From assembly GCA_964386975.1 (NCBI GenBank), contig CAYLUS010000015.1, forward strand, positions 1 through 43,869: a stretch of DNA of 43,869 nucleotides, in the 5' to 3' direction. This document shows positions 9,132 through 17,451 of the stretch, piece by piece; positions within the stretch are counted from its first letter, which is position 1, and each line of letters starts with the position of its first letter. The notes below the pieces were generated by a model, which did not search any database, had not been told where the DNA came from, and saw nothing but the letters and a program-made list of their open reading frames with translations. The translations under genes were made by a program, and so were the position numbers. This DNA is from UBA6136 sp964386975. GTDB lineage: Bacteria; Pseudomonadota; Gammaproteobacteria; Methylococcales; Methylococcaceae.

Positions 9132-10693
9132 GCCGCCTTCTTGATCAGATTCTTTTGGGCCTTATCGGCCATTTGCCTTCCGAGGGCCTGCCCTTGCCCA
9201 TTCGCGGTCTGCCGGCCCACGCCTCGGATCTTGGCACCGGCGCCTACCTGATCCAGATCAGGAACCCGGCCTTGCTCAAAGCCTTCAGCCGGGGCCTCCT
9301 GGACGATCTGAAGCTGACATCCAAAAGACTCTGCCTGCTGGGGCATCCGGGATTCGAGCATCTCATCGAGGCGCCTGCTGCTGAAGCACACCCAAGTTCG
9401 ATTCAGGCGATGGCCCTGACTCCCGATGGGCATCGGCGCCTCCTTGAGGGGGATGCCCAAGGTTTCCTGACGGCGCTCGAGGACATGGGCCTTGGACCGT
9501 GTAGCTCTGTGGTGTTCTTCGATACCCCCACCGGAACGGGCGTTGGGGTCAGCACGGCCCCGCTGATCGCGGCGCTCGAGCGCTGGTGTGAGGCCTGGGG
9601 TCACAGCTTCATCTGGCTTCTGGGCCGACCACATCCGGGACTTGGGGCTCATGAACTAGGGCAACTGAGGGGCAGCGCTGCGCTACTCAACGAGTGGCAG
9701 CAGATTCACTGGCGGGTCGATCACTGGCAAGGCAAGACCCAGGCCCGGATCGTGGATACCACCTATGCCGTGTCACTGGCATCCGATGGCCGGCATTTCA
9801 ATACGCTGGGCGCATCCATCCAGCATCATGGCCGTGGTCATTTTTCTGCTCCGGATGAAGGCCGGGTATGGATTGAGGAACCTGTTGCCCTCTTCGATGT
9901 TCACCATCCAGAGGATTGGAACGTGTTCACCGATGCCGATCAGCTGGATCGCTGCCTCGAGGGGGCCATGGCCCCGACCCTGGTCCTGGCTTATGATGAG
10001 ACCACCGACTTTGAAACGCTGGCACGGTTGATTGATCAGGTCCGAAAGCGGATCGGCCGCGGCATCAAACTCGTCCTTCGCGAGACCCGCTTCAGGATCC
10101 GTAGCTATCAGGAACAGCTGCTCTATCACCTGGGGCTCAATGCGATTGTCCATGCCAATGAGCGAACCCAGGAATTGGTGCGGGTCATCGAGGCACTCAA
10201 GGGCAACAGCACCGCACCCTCGCAGTCGCATCTGGGGTTAGATGAGCTCCTACTCGGCGCAACCCCGCCCGCCGCCCGGGGGTATCTGCCACCACTTGAT
10301 TTCGCGAGGACCTTGCTTCAGAAATTCAGGCATGAGGGAGCTGCGGTGACCCACCACGCCTTGATTCAACTCACTCTCCTTGAGGGGATCAGTCAACTGT
10401 CGATCCTCAGTGCCTTCAGGGCTAATCGCCCGGGAGATCTGATCACGGCCGACCGCGAGGACATCTACCTGTTCCTGTTTGGCTGCGGCATCAGTGATAT
10501 TCCCATTGCGCTGGCCAACTGTTTCTCCGCCGAAGTCCGTCATGCGTTTGCCGCCGAAGTCCAGTGGACCGAATTGACGGGCATTCTTGCCCGCCTGATG
10601 GAGCTTGAGCGAGAGTGGGACCGGGACATCCCAGCGGATTTCACCCTTCAACTGATGGACAGTCCCGCCACCTGGGGCAAGGAGTCGATATGA
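9128..10693 (+). CDS. bcsE: Cellulose biosynthesis protein BcsE (c-di-GMP binding)
   Basis: 521 residues, matching the BcsE family: a degenerate N-terminal RecA/ATPase-like domain, a degenerate receiver-like middle domain (VLRETRFRIRSYQEQLLYHLG) and a C-terminal GGDEF-I-site-like (GIL) domain. The GIL domain carries an RxGD motif (R434-P-G-D437) followed by LITADREDIYLFLFGC, matching the c-di-GMP-binding motif of E. coli BcsE. BcsE recruits c-di-GMP to the synthase and helps place BcsF/BcsG and the BcsRQ complex. The start is set by the ATGA overlap with bcsR and a GGAAG ribosome site. The end overlaps bcsF by four bases. Confidence 0.9.
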   Translation: MSRLLDQILLGLIGHLPSEGLPLPIRGLPAHASDLGTGAYLIQIRNPALLKAFSRGLLDDLKLTSKRLCLLGHPGFEHLIEAPAAEAHPSSIQAMALTPDGHRRLLEGDAQGFLTALEDMGLGPCSSVVFFDTPTGTGVGVSTAPLIAALERWCEAWGHSFIWLLGRPHPGLGAHELGQLRGSAALLNEWQQIHWRVDHWQGKTQARIVDTTYAVSLASDGRHFNTLGASIQHHGRGHFSAPDEGRVWIEEPVALFDVHHPEDWNVFTDADQLDRCLEGAMAPTLVLAYDETTDFETLARLIDQVRKRIGRGIKLVLRETRFRIRSYQEQLLYHLGLNAIVHANERTQELVRVIEALKGNSTAPSQSHLGLDELLLGATPPAARGYLPPLDFARTLLQKFRHEGAAVTHHALIQLTLLEGISQLSILSAFRANRPGDLITADREDIYLFLFGCGISDIPIALANCFSAEVRHAFAAEVQWTELTGILARLMELEREWDRDIPADFTLQLMDSPATWGKESI

Positions 10694-10887
10694 GCCATTT
10701 CCTGGCCTTTGGCCCGCTATGGGTCAACCTGCTGGGCAAACTCGCCCTGGGGGCGCTGCTCGGCGTCCTGTGGGTGCTCCTCAGCAGCACCTTGCCGGGC
10801 TTGCTGTTGCGTCAAACCCTCCGGCGCCTGAGACCGGCACGCCCTGACAATACGTTCTTTAAAATCGTGAGATTGCCACTTGAATAA
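10690..10887 (+). CDS. bcsF: Small membrane protein BcsF
   Basis: 65 residues with one strong membrane segment (LALGALLGVLWVLLSS) followed by a basic, arginine-rich tail (RQTLRRLRPARP). This layout, the length, and the position directly after bcsE match BcsF of E. coli, a 63-residue membrane anchor that recruits BcsE and works with BcsG. The start is the ATG overlapping the bcsE stop (ATGA) with a strong AAGGAG site seven bases upstream. Upstream in-frame starts inside bcsE are unlikely. Identification rests on synteny and topology more than on sequence, because such small proteins diverge fast. Confidence 0.75.
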   Translation: MSHFLAFGPLWVNLLGKLALGALLGVLWVLLSSTLPGLLLRQTLRRLRPARPDNTFFKIVRLPLE

Positions 10888-11614
10888 GGTCCTGACCCTT
10901 GGCTTGGTTTCGCTTGCAGGCGGTACCGGCCGATCGACACTGGTCGCCGAATTCGGCCGTGCGCTGGCAGAGCGCGGCTTCAACGTGGCCCTGATTGAAC
11001 TGGATCCCTCCAACAGCCTCGGCGGGTTGATGGACCATGGGCATGCAAGGTCCCAAGGGATGGCCTCCGGTCTGATACCGGTGACCACGACCCAGGGACA
11101 CCTGGTCTACCTGCCGCATGACGTTCTGGCCATCCGCGAGGCCGCCGGCATGCGTCCTGATCGTGTAGTCTCCGATCTGCGGTCAGACCCGGCCCTTTTG
11201 CATCATCCCCTGGATTTCATTCTGTTGGACGTGGCCCGTGGCCCGGATCCCTTGATGGAGCAGGCGTTGGCGCTGGCCGATCGGATCATTCATGTCCTGA
11301 CGCCGGTTCATCGGGGCCTTGAAGATGCCCGCCGACTCGCTGCCTGGCCACAGATTGAGCGCAACGCATCCCGATTGGTACACCTCATCAACCGGCTGGA
11401 TGGCCGACGACTCCTGGATCGGGATCTGTTGAGAATCTTCAAGGAATCCCTCGGCGATCGGCTGATGAATGAAATGGTTCATGAAGATCAGGCCGTGCCA
11501 GAATCGCAGGCCCGAGGCCTGACCTTGTCGGCCCACGCACCCAAATCACAGGCCCACCGAGACATCCAAGGCCTGGTCAACTGGATTGTGGCATGCCGCA
11601 GGAGTCTGACTTGA
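10880..11614 (+). CDS. bcsQ: ParA/MinD-like ATPase BcsQ
   Basis: 244 residues of the SIMIBI/ParA class, with an N-terminal P-loop (SLAGGTGRSTLVAEF), a switch-like ELDPSNSLGGLM and a later FILLDVARGPDP. The P-loop is atypical: the signature Lys is Ala and the Walker Lys is Arg (GGTGRST). E. coli BcsQ also lacks the canonical lysines, so this may be a family feature. BcsQ with BcsR regulates assembly and polar placement of the cellulose synthase. The start is a TTG overlapping the bcsF stop by eight bases; no stronger start is nearby. The end overlaps the bcsA ATG by 22 bases. Confidence 0.88.
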   Translation: MNKVLTLGLVSLAGGTGRSTLVAEFGRALAERGFNVALIELDPSNSLGGLMDHGHARSQGMASGLIPVTTTQGHLVYLPHDVLAIREAAGMRPDRVVSDLRSDPALLHHPLDFILLDVARGPDPLMEQALALADRIIHVLTPVHRGLEDARRLAAWPQIERNASRLVHLINRLDGRRLLDRDLLRIFKESLGDRLMNEMVHEDQAVPESQARGLTLSAHAPKSQAHRDIQGLVNWIVACRRSLT

Positions 11615-14031
11615 AGCGCTTTAAAGATGCGCTCGGCGTCACCTCGCCCGGCAGGCCGGGCGAATGGGTGCTGCGCCTGTTTGTCCGCCCGCCCCCTGCT
11701 CCCCTGATGTTGCCCGGTTGGCTCAAAAGCCAAGAGGCGCAGTTCAGATCCGTTTGCATCCCCTGGTTGGCCGCATCCATCGGGGTGAACACAGACGCCC
11801 AATGGCAGCACTGGCTGGGCGCCCTCTTCCTCACCCCCCCGACCGCAGCCCGGAGGGATGGACTTAATAGTGCGCTGGCGCGCCTGCCACAAGCCAGTCA
11901 GTTCGGTGAGGCCTTGCTGTCGCTGGATCACCGGCTGCCGTCCGGTCGCTGGGCCAACCTTTTGATGGCTGTGCTGGGCGTGCTGCTGGTCATGGCCTTG
12001 GCCGCCGCCCCCATGGACCTTGCCGGACAGGGCCTTTTCTTCATCATTCTCTTGCTGACCGCCATGGGGGTCCGACGCGCGCCCCAGTCGATCGTGTCGA
12101 ATTTTCTGGTCGTGCTGGCGCTCATGGCGACCTTTCGCTATGGCCTCTGGCGAACCCTGCAGACACTGACGGTGGAAGGCTGGGGCAATCAGGTCTTCTC
12201 CATTACCCTGTTCATGGCCGAGGCCTTCACCTGGATTGCCACCACGTTCAGCTTTGTCCAGACCCTGGCACCCCTGCATCGAAGCCCACGGCCACTGCCC
12301 GAGGATACCCAGTGCTGGCCGAGCGTGGACATCTACATCCCCTCCTACAATGAACCCCTGGACATCGTCAGAATCACGGTGCATGCCGCCAAGAACATCG
12401 ATTGGCCCAAGGATCGCCTCAAGGTATATCTTCTGGATGACGGCCGTCGGGATTCTTTCCGGGAGTTTGCAGAGGCCGCCGGGGTCGGCTATATCACTCG
12501 CACCAACAACCTTCACGCCAAGGCCGGCAACCTGAACCATGCCCTGACCCAGACCGATGGCGAATTGATTGCCATCTTCGACTGCGACCACGTTCCGGTG
12601 CGCTCGTTCCTCCAGATGACCGTCGGCTGGCTCCATGCAGATCCAAAGGTGGCGCTGGTGCAGACCCCACACCACTTTTTTTCGCCAGACCCCTTTGAGC
12701 GCAATCTCTCCACCTTCCGTGAAGTCCCCAATGAGGGGCAGCTCTTCAATCGTCTGATTCAAGACGGCAATGACCTCTGGAACGCGGCCTTTTTCTGCGG
12801 CTCCTGTGCGGTCATCCGGAGGCGTCCGCTCGAAGAGGTAGGAGGCGTTGCAATCGAAACGGTCACCGAGGATGCCCATACCGCCCTCAAGCTTCACCGT
12901 CGGGGGTACCGAAGCGCTTATATCAACATTCCCCTGGCGGCAGGGCTTGCGACCGAGACCCTGTCCGCGCATATCGGCCAACGGATCCGCTGGGCACGCG
13001 GCATGGCGCAAATCTTCAGGATCGACAACCCCCTTTTCGGACGGGGTCTCAGCCTGTTCCAGCGGATCTGCTATACCAACGCCTCCATCCATTTCTTTTT
13101 TGGATTACCCCGCATCATCTTCATGACCGCACCGGCTGGCTATCTTTTCCTCGAACTGCATTTCATCCGGGCGGAGCCACTGATCCTTCTGATGTATGCC
13201 ATGCCCTACATTACCCTGGCCAACATCACCAACAGCCGCATTCAGGGCCGTTTCCGCCATTCCCTCTGGGCAGAAGTCTATGAAACCGTTCTGGCTGCCT
13301 ATATTGCCCTGCCGACCCTTCTGGCCATGGTCAGTCCCAAATTGGGCCGCTTCAATGTCACCCCCAAGGGGGGCATGATCCCGCTGAGCTATCTGGACTG
13401 GAAAATCAGTATGCCGGCACTGGTGTTGCTGGCAATCAATGGCATGGGCTTGCTGGTGGGTCTGGTGAGACTGTTTGTCTGGAACAGCTTCGAATACGAG
13501 GTGGTGTTGTTCAACCTCTTCTGGGTCAGCTACAACCTTACGATCCTCGGGGTGGTATTCAGCGCCGGCACGGAGCTTCGACAAATCCGGCACACCCATC
13601 GGACGCCGGCAACGCTTCCTGCAGTCCTTTATCTGGACAACGGTCGGACCTTTTCCATTGAGACCCGAGATTTTTCATCCCACGGTCTGGGGCTGGATCC
13701 CCGGGGCGTAGACCTCCTGCCGAGCGGAACCCTGGTGTCCGTCGGACTTTATCGCGGCACACATGAATTCACCTTCAGGGCGCGGGTGGCGGCCTCCAGC
13801 GCGGAGCGGCTCAGCCTCAAAATGGAGTTCCAGAGCGTTCAGGACGAGGCCGATTATGTGGCCTGCACGTTCTCGCGCGCCGATGCCTGGTCCGCTTGGC
13901 ACCCCACCTTAAAATCCGATGGCATCCGCTCCAGCATGCAAGCCATCCTGATTCACTCCCTGCGCGGCTATCGCCGCCTGGCATCCCATCTTTGGTCTTC
14001 ATTGCAACCCGCGAGCACAGAGGCAAGCTAA
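11593..14031 (+). CDS. bcsA: Cellulose synthase catalytic subunit BcsA (GT2 + PilZ)
   Basis: 812 residues. All GT2 cellulose synthase signatures are present: DDG (282-284), HAKAGNLN, the metal-binding DCD (330-332), FFCGS, the catalytic-base TED (425-427) and QRIRW (463-467), which binds the glucan end. About eight membrane helices flank the catalytic domain. The C-terminal PilZ domain has RHTHR (666-670) and DFSSHG (693-698), the two c-di-GMP-binding motifs, so synthesis should be c-di-GMP activated. It polymerises UDP-glucose into beta-1,4-glucan and extrudes it. ATG 11593 has no clear ribosome site; TTG at 11611, six bases after AGGAG, is a good alternative and would shorten the protein by six residues. 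Confidence 0.96.
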   Translation: MPQESDLKRFKDALGVTSPGRPGEWVLRLFVRPPPAPLMLPGWLKSQEAQFRSVCIPWLAASIGVNTDAQWQHWLGALFLTPPTAARRDGLNSALARLPQASQFGEALLSLDHRLPSGRWANLLMAVLGVLLVMALAAAPMDLAGQGLFFIILLLTAMGVRRAPQSIVSNFLVVLALMATFRYGLWRTLQTLTVEGWGNQVFSITLFMAEAFTWIATTFSFVQTLAPLHRSPRPLPEDTQCWPSVDIYIPSYNEPLDIVRITVHAAKNIDWPKDRLKVYLLDDGRRDSFREFAEAAGVGYITRTNNLHAKAGNLNHALTQTDGELIAIFDCDHVPVRSFLQMTVGWLHADPKVALVQTPHHFFSPDPFERNLSTFREVPNEGQLFNRLIQDGNDLWNAAFFCGSCAVIRRRPLEEVGGVAIETVTEDAHTALKLHRRGYRSAYINIPLAAGLATETLSAHIGQRIRWARGMAQIFRIDNPLFGRGLSLFQRICYTNASIHFFFGLPRIIFMTAPAGYLFLELHFIRAEPLILLMYAMPYITLANITNSRIQGRFRHSLWAEVYETVLAAYIALPTLLAMVSPKLGRFNVTPKGGMIPLSYLDWKISMPALVLLAINGMGLLVGLVRLFVWNSFEYEVVLFNLFWVSYNLTILGVVFSAGTELRQIRHTHRTPATLPAVLYLDNGRTFSIETRDFSSHGLGLDPRGVDLLPSGTLVSVGLYRGTHEFTFRARVAASSAERLSLKMEFQSVQDEADYVACTFSRADAWSAWHPTLKSDGIRSSMQAILIHSLRGYRRLASHLWSSLQPASTEAS

Positions 14032-15602
14032 TGGGTATCTGGGTTTATTACTTCATGTTGAAGCTCGGCCTTTTCTGGGCCGGCAGCATGTCGCTCGATA
14101 TGCCACTCAACCTTCTGTTTGCCCTGTTTGTGGGCTTTCCCCTGACACGGCATAGCAGCTGCCTGATCCGGCGCGCCCTCAGCATCCCGATGGGAATCGC
14201 TCTGTTCTACCATGACACGTTTTTCCCGACCCCCGAGCGCCTGATCGAGCTGATGCCAAACCTTCGGGGATTCTCGGCGGGTTACCTTGCCGAATTGTTA
14301 ACCCGTCTGATCAATCCCGAGTATCTGCTTCATGGGATCCTTGGCATCGTAATCCTCCTCATTGCCGGGCGCTGGCTGCGGCTGGCGACCTGGGTCATTG
14401 TCGGCATCCTTGCATTGCCGACCCTCAAAGAGACCGTCAACCGGGTTGAGGCCGAAGCCAACCCGGTTTCGCCAAAAGCCTGTGCCGATGGGAAGAGCTC
14501 CGAGTCGACCCAGAAGCCGGTCCGCCTCGGCGAAGCGGACCTCGATGCCACACTTTCGGGCTTTTACCAGAACGAATCGCAGCGCAAAGTGGTCTTCGAG
14601 CAACGGCTGCAAGGCAATGCCCTGCCTTTTGATATTGTCTTCTTACACATCTGCTCGCTGGCCTGGGACGATATCGATGCCTTGGAACGAGAAAGCCTCT
14701 TCAAGCCGTTTGATCTGGTCTTCAATCACTTCAATTCAGCTGCCAGCTACAGTGGCCCTGCGGCCATCCGGCTGCTGCGTTCGAACTGTGGGCAACTGCC
14801 GCACAAACAGCTGTTCTCGGCGCCAAAAGAGGGCTGTTTCCTGTTCGATGGCCTGGCACTTGAGGGCTTTGAGTCGCAGTTCGTCATGAACCACGACGGC
14901 CACTTTGGTGGCTTTCTGGAGAATGTCCGCTCCCGTAACGAAGGCGGGCTCAACGTGGCCCCCTCAGGCTTCTTCGGTGCATCCAGCATGCTCAAAAGCT
15001 TTGATGGAACCCCGATCTATAGTGACTTTGATGTCCTGAGCGGTTGGTGGAACAAGCGCATGGCCAGCGCCACACCGCATGTGGCGCTCTACTACAACAC
15101 CATCTCCTTGCACGATGGCAATATCGTCAAGGGGCATGAATCTGAATCCAGCACCAGGACCTTTCCCTTGCGCATGCATCGGCTGATGGATGACATCCAC
15201 CAGTTCATCGATCTTCTGGATCGCTCCGGGCGCCCGGTGATGATCGTCATGGTCTCCGAGCACGGCGCAGCAATCCATGGTGACAAAGTCCAGATTCAGG
15301 GCATGCGGGAATTGCCCAGCCCCGCCATCACCCAGGTCCCTCTTGCCATCCGGCTGGTCGGACTTCCAACGCTCAAGCCCGGGCACCAGATTGTCTCGGA
15401 CCGAATGATCAGTTACCTTGGGATGGCCGATCTCATCCGCCAACTTCTGCATCCGGCGGCGACCGGGTTCTCGCTGGAGGAGATGGCTGCCCAGCTACTC
15501 GAGACCCCGCTGGTGTCCTCCAATGAGGACACCACGGTCATGAAGGTTCAGGATCGGTTTTATCTGAAGGAAGGCGCCAACGCCTGGAAAGATTATCGCT
15601 GA
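14031..15602 (+). CDS. bcsG: Cellulose phosphoethanolamine transferase BcsG
   Basis: 523 residues. The N-terminal ~130 residues hold about four membrane helices. The C-terminal periplasmic domain is alkaline-phosphatase-like, with zinc ligand Cys208 (HICSLAW), the nucleophile Ser241 in SYSGPAAIRLLR, and Glu410-His411 (VSEHGAAI), matching C243, S278, E442 and H443 of E. coli BcsG. It transfers phosphoethanolamine from phosphatidylethanolamine to cellulose. The start is ATG at 14031, overlapping the bcsA TAA by one base with AGAGG seven bases upstream; an in-frame start at 13896 lies inside bcsA and is unlikely. It is the last gene of the operon and converges with a phosphodiesterase gene 18 bases away. 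Confidence 0.94.
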   Translation: MGIWVYYFMLKLGLFWAGSMSLDMPLNLLFALFVGFPLTRHSSCLIRRALSIPMGIALFYHDTFFPTPERLIELMPNLRGFSAGYLAELLTRLINPEYLLHGILGIVILLIAGRWLRLATWVIVGILALPTLKETVNRVEAEANPVSPKACADGKSSESTQKPVRLGEADLDATLSGFYQNESQRKVVFEQRLQGNALPFDIVFLHICSLAWDDIDALERESLFKPFDLVFNHFNSAASYSGPAAIRLLRSNCGQLPHKQLFSAPKEGCFLFDGLALEGFESQFVMNHDGHFGGFLENVRSRNEGGLNVAPSGFFGASSMLKSFDGTPIYSDFDVLSGWWNKRMASATPHVALYYNTISLHDGNIVKGHESESSTRTFPLRMHRLMDDIHQFIDLLDRSGRPVMIVMVSEHGAAIHGDKVQIQGMRELPSPAITQVPLAIRLVGLPTLKPGHQIVSDRMISYLGMADLIRQLLHPAATGFSLEEMAAQLLETPLVSSNEDTTVMKVQDRFYLKEGANAWKDYR

Positions 15603-15620
15603 GGGCTGCGGGCGCGCGAC

Positions 15621-17321
15621 CTAGGGACTGAGGCGCATTGGCTTCCCGAAAAGATAGCCCTGAAAGCAATTACAGCCCAGTTGCTTGAGAAAGTCCCATT
15701 GGGCTTCCGTCTCCACGCCCTCGGCCACCACGTCCAGTCCGAGGGTTTCTGCAAAGCTGATAACGGCACGGATGATGCCCTCATCAACCGCGCTGCGCTG
15801 CGCCTCCTGGACGAAGGTCTGAGGTATCTTGAGTTCATCGATCGGCAACTGCCTCAGGTACGCCATGGTCGAGTAACCGGTGCCGAAATCGTCCAGTGAC
15901 AGCGTGAGACCCTGTGCCTTGAGCTGATGCATCATGCCGATCACCCGGTCGAAGTCCTCGAGAAAAATACTTTCAGTCATCTCGATGCGGAGCTTTCCGG
16001 GGCTGGCGCCGGTGGCCTTGAGGATGTCCCTGACCCGATCGACAAAGTCCGCTTCGCTGAACTGCACCGCACTGATGTTGACCGAAATCCGATAGGCACG
16101 CGTTTTCGGATCATCGGCCCATGAGGCCACCGTTCGGGCGGCTTCCTCGATCACCCAATAACCGAAATCGACGATCAGCCGGTTGGCCTCAGCCAGCGCC
16201 AGAAAGTCGGAGGGATTCATCAGACCAAAGACCGGGTGATTCCAGCGGATCAGGGCCTCATAACCGATGACCGTGCCACGGCGATCGACCTGGGGCTGGT
16301 AATAGAGGACCAGTTCCTGTTGTGGGACCGCGAGGCGCATCTCCTGCTCAAGGCTCACCCGCGCTTCAAGCGCAGCCTGCATGGATTCATCGTAAAACTG
16401 GAAGTGATTGGGGCCTTTCTCCCGGGATTGGGCCATCGCGATTTCCGCCTCGCGCAGCAGGTCAATCGGCAGCAAGTCCCGCTCCCCAAAGAGCGCAATC
16501 CCAGCGGAGACCGCACAATAGCGCTTCTGATCCAACACCTCGAAGGGGTCCCGGAACAGCGCCACCAGTTCCTCGCAAAGGATACGGGTTGCCGCAAAGG
16601 CAGCGCTTCGGGAGCGTTTTGCGGTCTCCAGCAAGAGCACCAACTGATCCTGTGAAGCGCGGACCAGTGTGTCAATCTCCCCAAGCCGCTCGGTCAGTCG
16701 ATCCACCACCTGGACGACAAAAAGCTCGCTCTCACTCTCCCCAAAGGCGGTTCTCAAGGCATTGAAATCGGTCAGATGCAGGACGATAACCGTCCCAAAT
16801 CCCTGCTTCAGGCGCAGCGTGGTCATCCATCGCTCAAGACGGTCCAAGAGATAAACCCGGTTCGGAAGCATCAACGCCCGCCCGTGGGCATCGGACCGGG
16901 CGAGGATCTCCGGGGCTGTCGAGGCACTGTCCAGTAACAGGCCCACCACATAGACCCGGCGACCCTCCCGCACCACCGTGGAGAGACTCAGCCACCGGCA
17001 ACGGGGACCCAGGTCCGGGTGATCGATCCAGATGTTGCCCTGCCACCGTCCCTCCTGATCAAGAGCAGCCCGAACCGCTTCAAAGTCCAACTGGTGCGCA
17101 CTCAGTCCTTTTGAAGGCCAGAGCTGCTTCATGGAACGACCTTCGATCTCGGTGGCGGCTAGACCGGTGATGGTTGAAAAGGCTCGGTTGACCCACAGCA
17201 CGTTGCCGGCGGGCTCTGCAACAAAAAGACCTTCACCGCTCTCAAACAGCGCCGATTCGACAGCGCCGATGGGGCGTGAGCCCACCGGCGGAGACGGCGA
17301 GAATCGGGAGATCTCTGTCAA
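15621..17321 (-). CDS. PAS-GGDEF(degenerate)-EAL protein, probable c-di-GMP phosphodiesterase
   Basis: With the chosen start the protein has 566 residues. A PAS-like sensor domain (~20-135; VLWVNRAFSTITGL) is followed by a GGDEF domain whose active-site loop is SQDQL (223-227) instead of GGDEF, so it should not make c-di-GMP. The EAL domain (~320-566) keeps E355-A-L, N415, E450, DDFG (477-480), K498, E534 and Q554, so hydrolysis of c-di-GMP to pGpG is expected. One deviation is LKIP where LKID is usual. The start is TTG at 17321, eight bases after GGAGG and right before the PAS domain; ATG 17396 is an alternative and ATG 17489 would run into lpdA. No membrane segment is seen. It lies downstream of lpdA on the same strand and converges with bcsG. 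Confidence 0.9.
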   Translation of the reverse strand: MTEISRFSPSPPVGSRPIGAVESALFESGEGLFVAEPAGNVLWVNRAFSTITGLAATEIEGRSMKQLWPSKGLSAHQLDFEAVRAALDQEGRWQGNIWIDHPDLGPRCRWLSLSTVVREGRRVYVVGLLLDSASTAPEILARSDAHGRALMLPNRVYLLDRLERWMTTLRLKQGFGTVIVLHLTDFNALRTAFGESESELFVVQVVDRLTERLGEIDTLVRASQDQLVLLLETAKRSRSAAFAATRILCEELVALFRDPFEVLDQKRYCAVSAGIALFGERDLLPIDLLREAEIAMAQSREKGPNHFQFYDESMQAALEARVSLEQEMRLAVPQQELVLYYQPQVDRRGTVIGYEALIRWNHPVFGLMNPSDFLALAEANRLIVDFGYWVIEEAARTVASWADDPKTRAYRISVNISAVQFSEADFVDRVRDILKATGASPGKLRIEMTESIFLEDFDRVIGMMHQLKAQGLTLSLDDFGTGYSTMAYLRQLPIDELKIPQTFVQEAQRSAVDEGIIRAVISFAETLGLDVVAEGVETEAQWDFLKQLGCNCFQGYLFGKPMRLSP

Positions 17322-17406
17322 AGGCGCGCCCTCCGGGTATCGTTGAACGTCGCAGCCTTGGGCATTGATGCCACCTTTGCGGACAGCGCAGGCCATGCGC
17401 CGGGAA

Positions 17407-17422
17407 CGCGCGCCGGCGCGCG
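17407..17422. repeat. Perfect 16-bp GC palindrome after lpdA
   Basis: CGCGCGCCGGCGCGCG is fully self-complementary. It lies in the short gap between the lpdA stop and the phosphodiesterase gene. As RNA it could fold into a 6-bp all-GC stem with a 4-base loop, but no T-run follows on either strand, so it is not a classical terminator. It could act as a transcription pause, an mRNA-stability stem or a protein site. Confidence 0.4.
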
Positions 17423-17451
17423 CGAGGCCACCCTTTGGCGGCCCACTGGGA

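Noticed and set aside
11488..13092. 534-codon minus-strand frame opposite bcsQ/bcsA
   Set aside because: It is a shadow of bcsA, whose catalytic motifs fix the true strand and frame.
15603..15620. Terminator between bcsG and the phosphodiesterase gene
   Set aside because: The 18 bases are GC-rich but form no stable stem followed by T residues.
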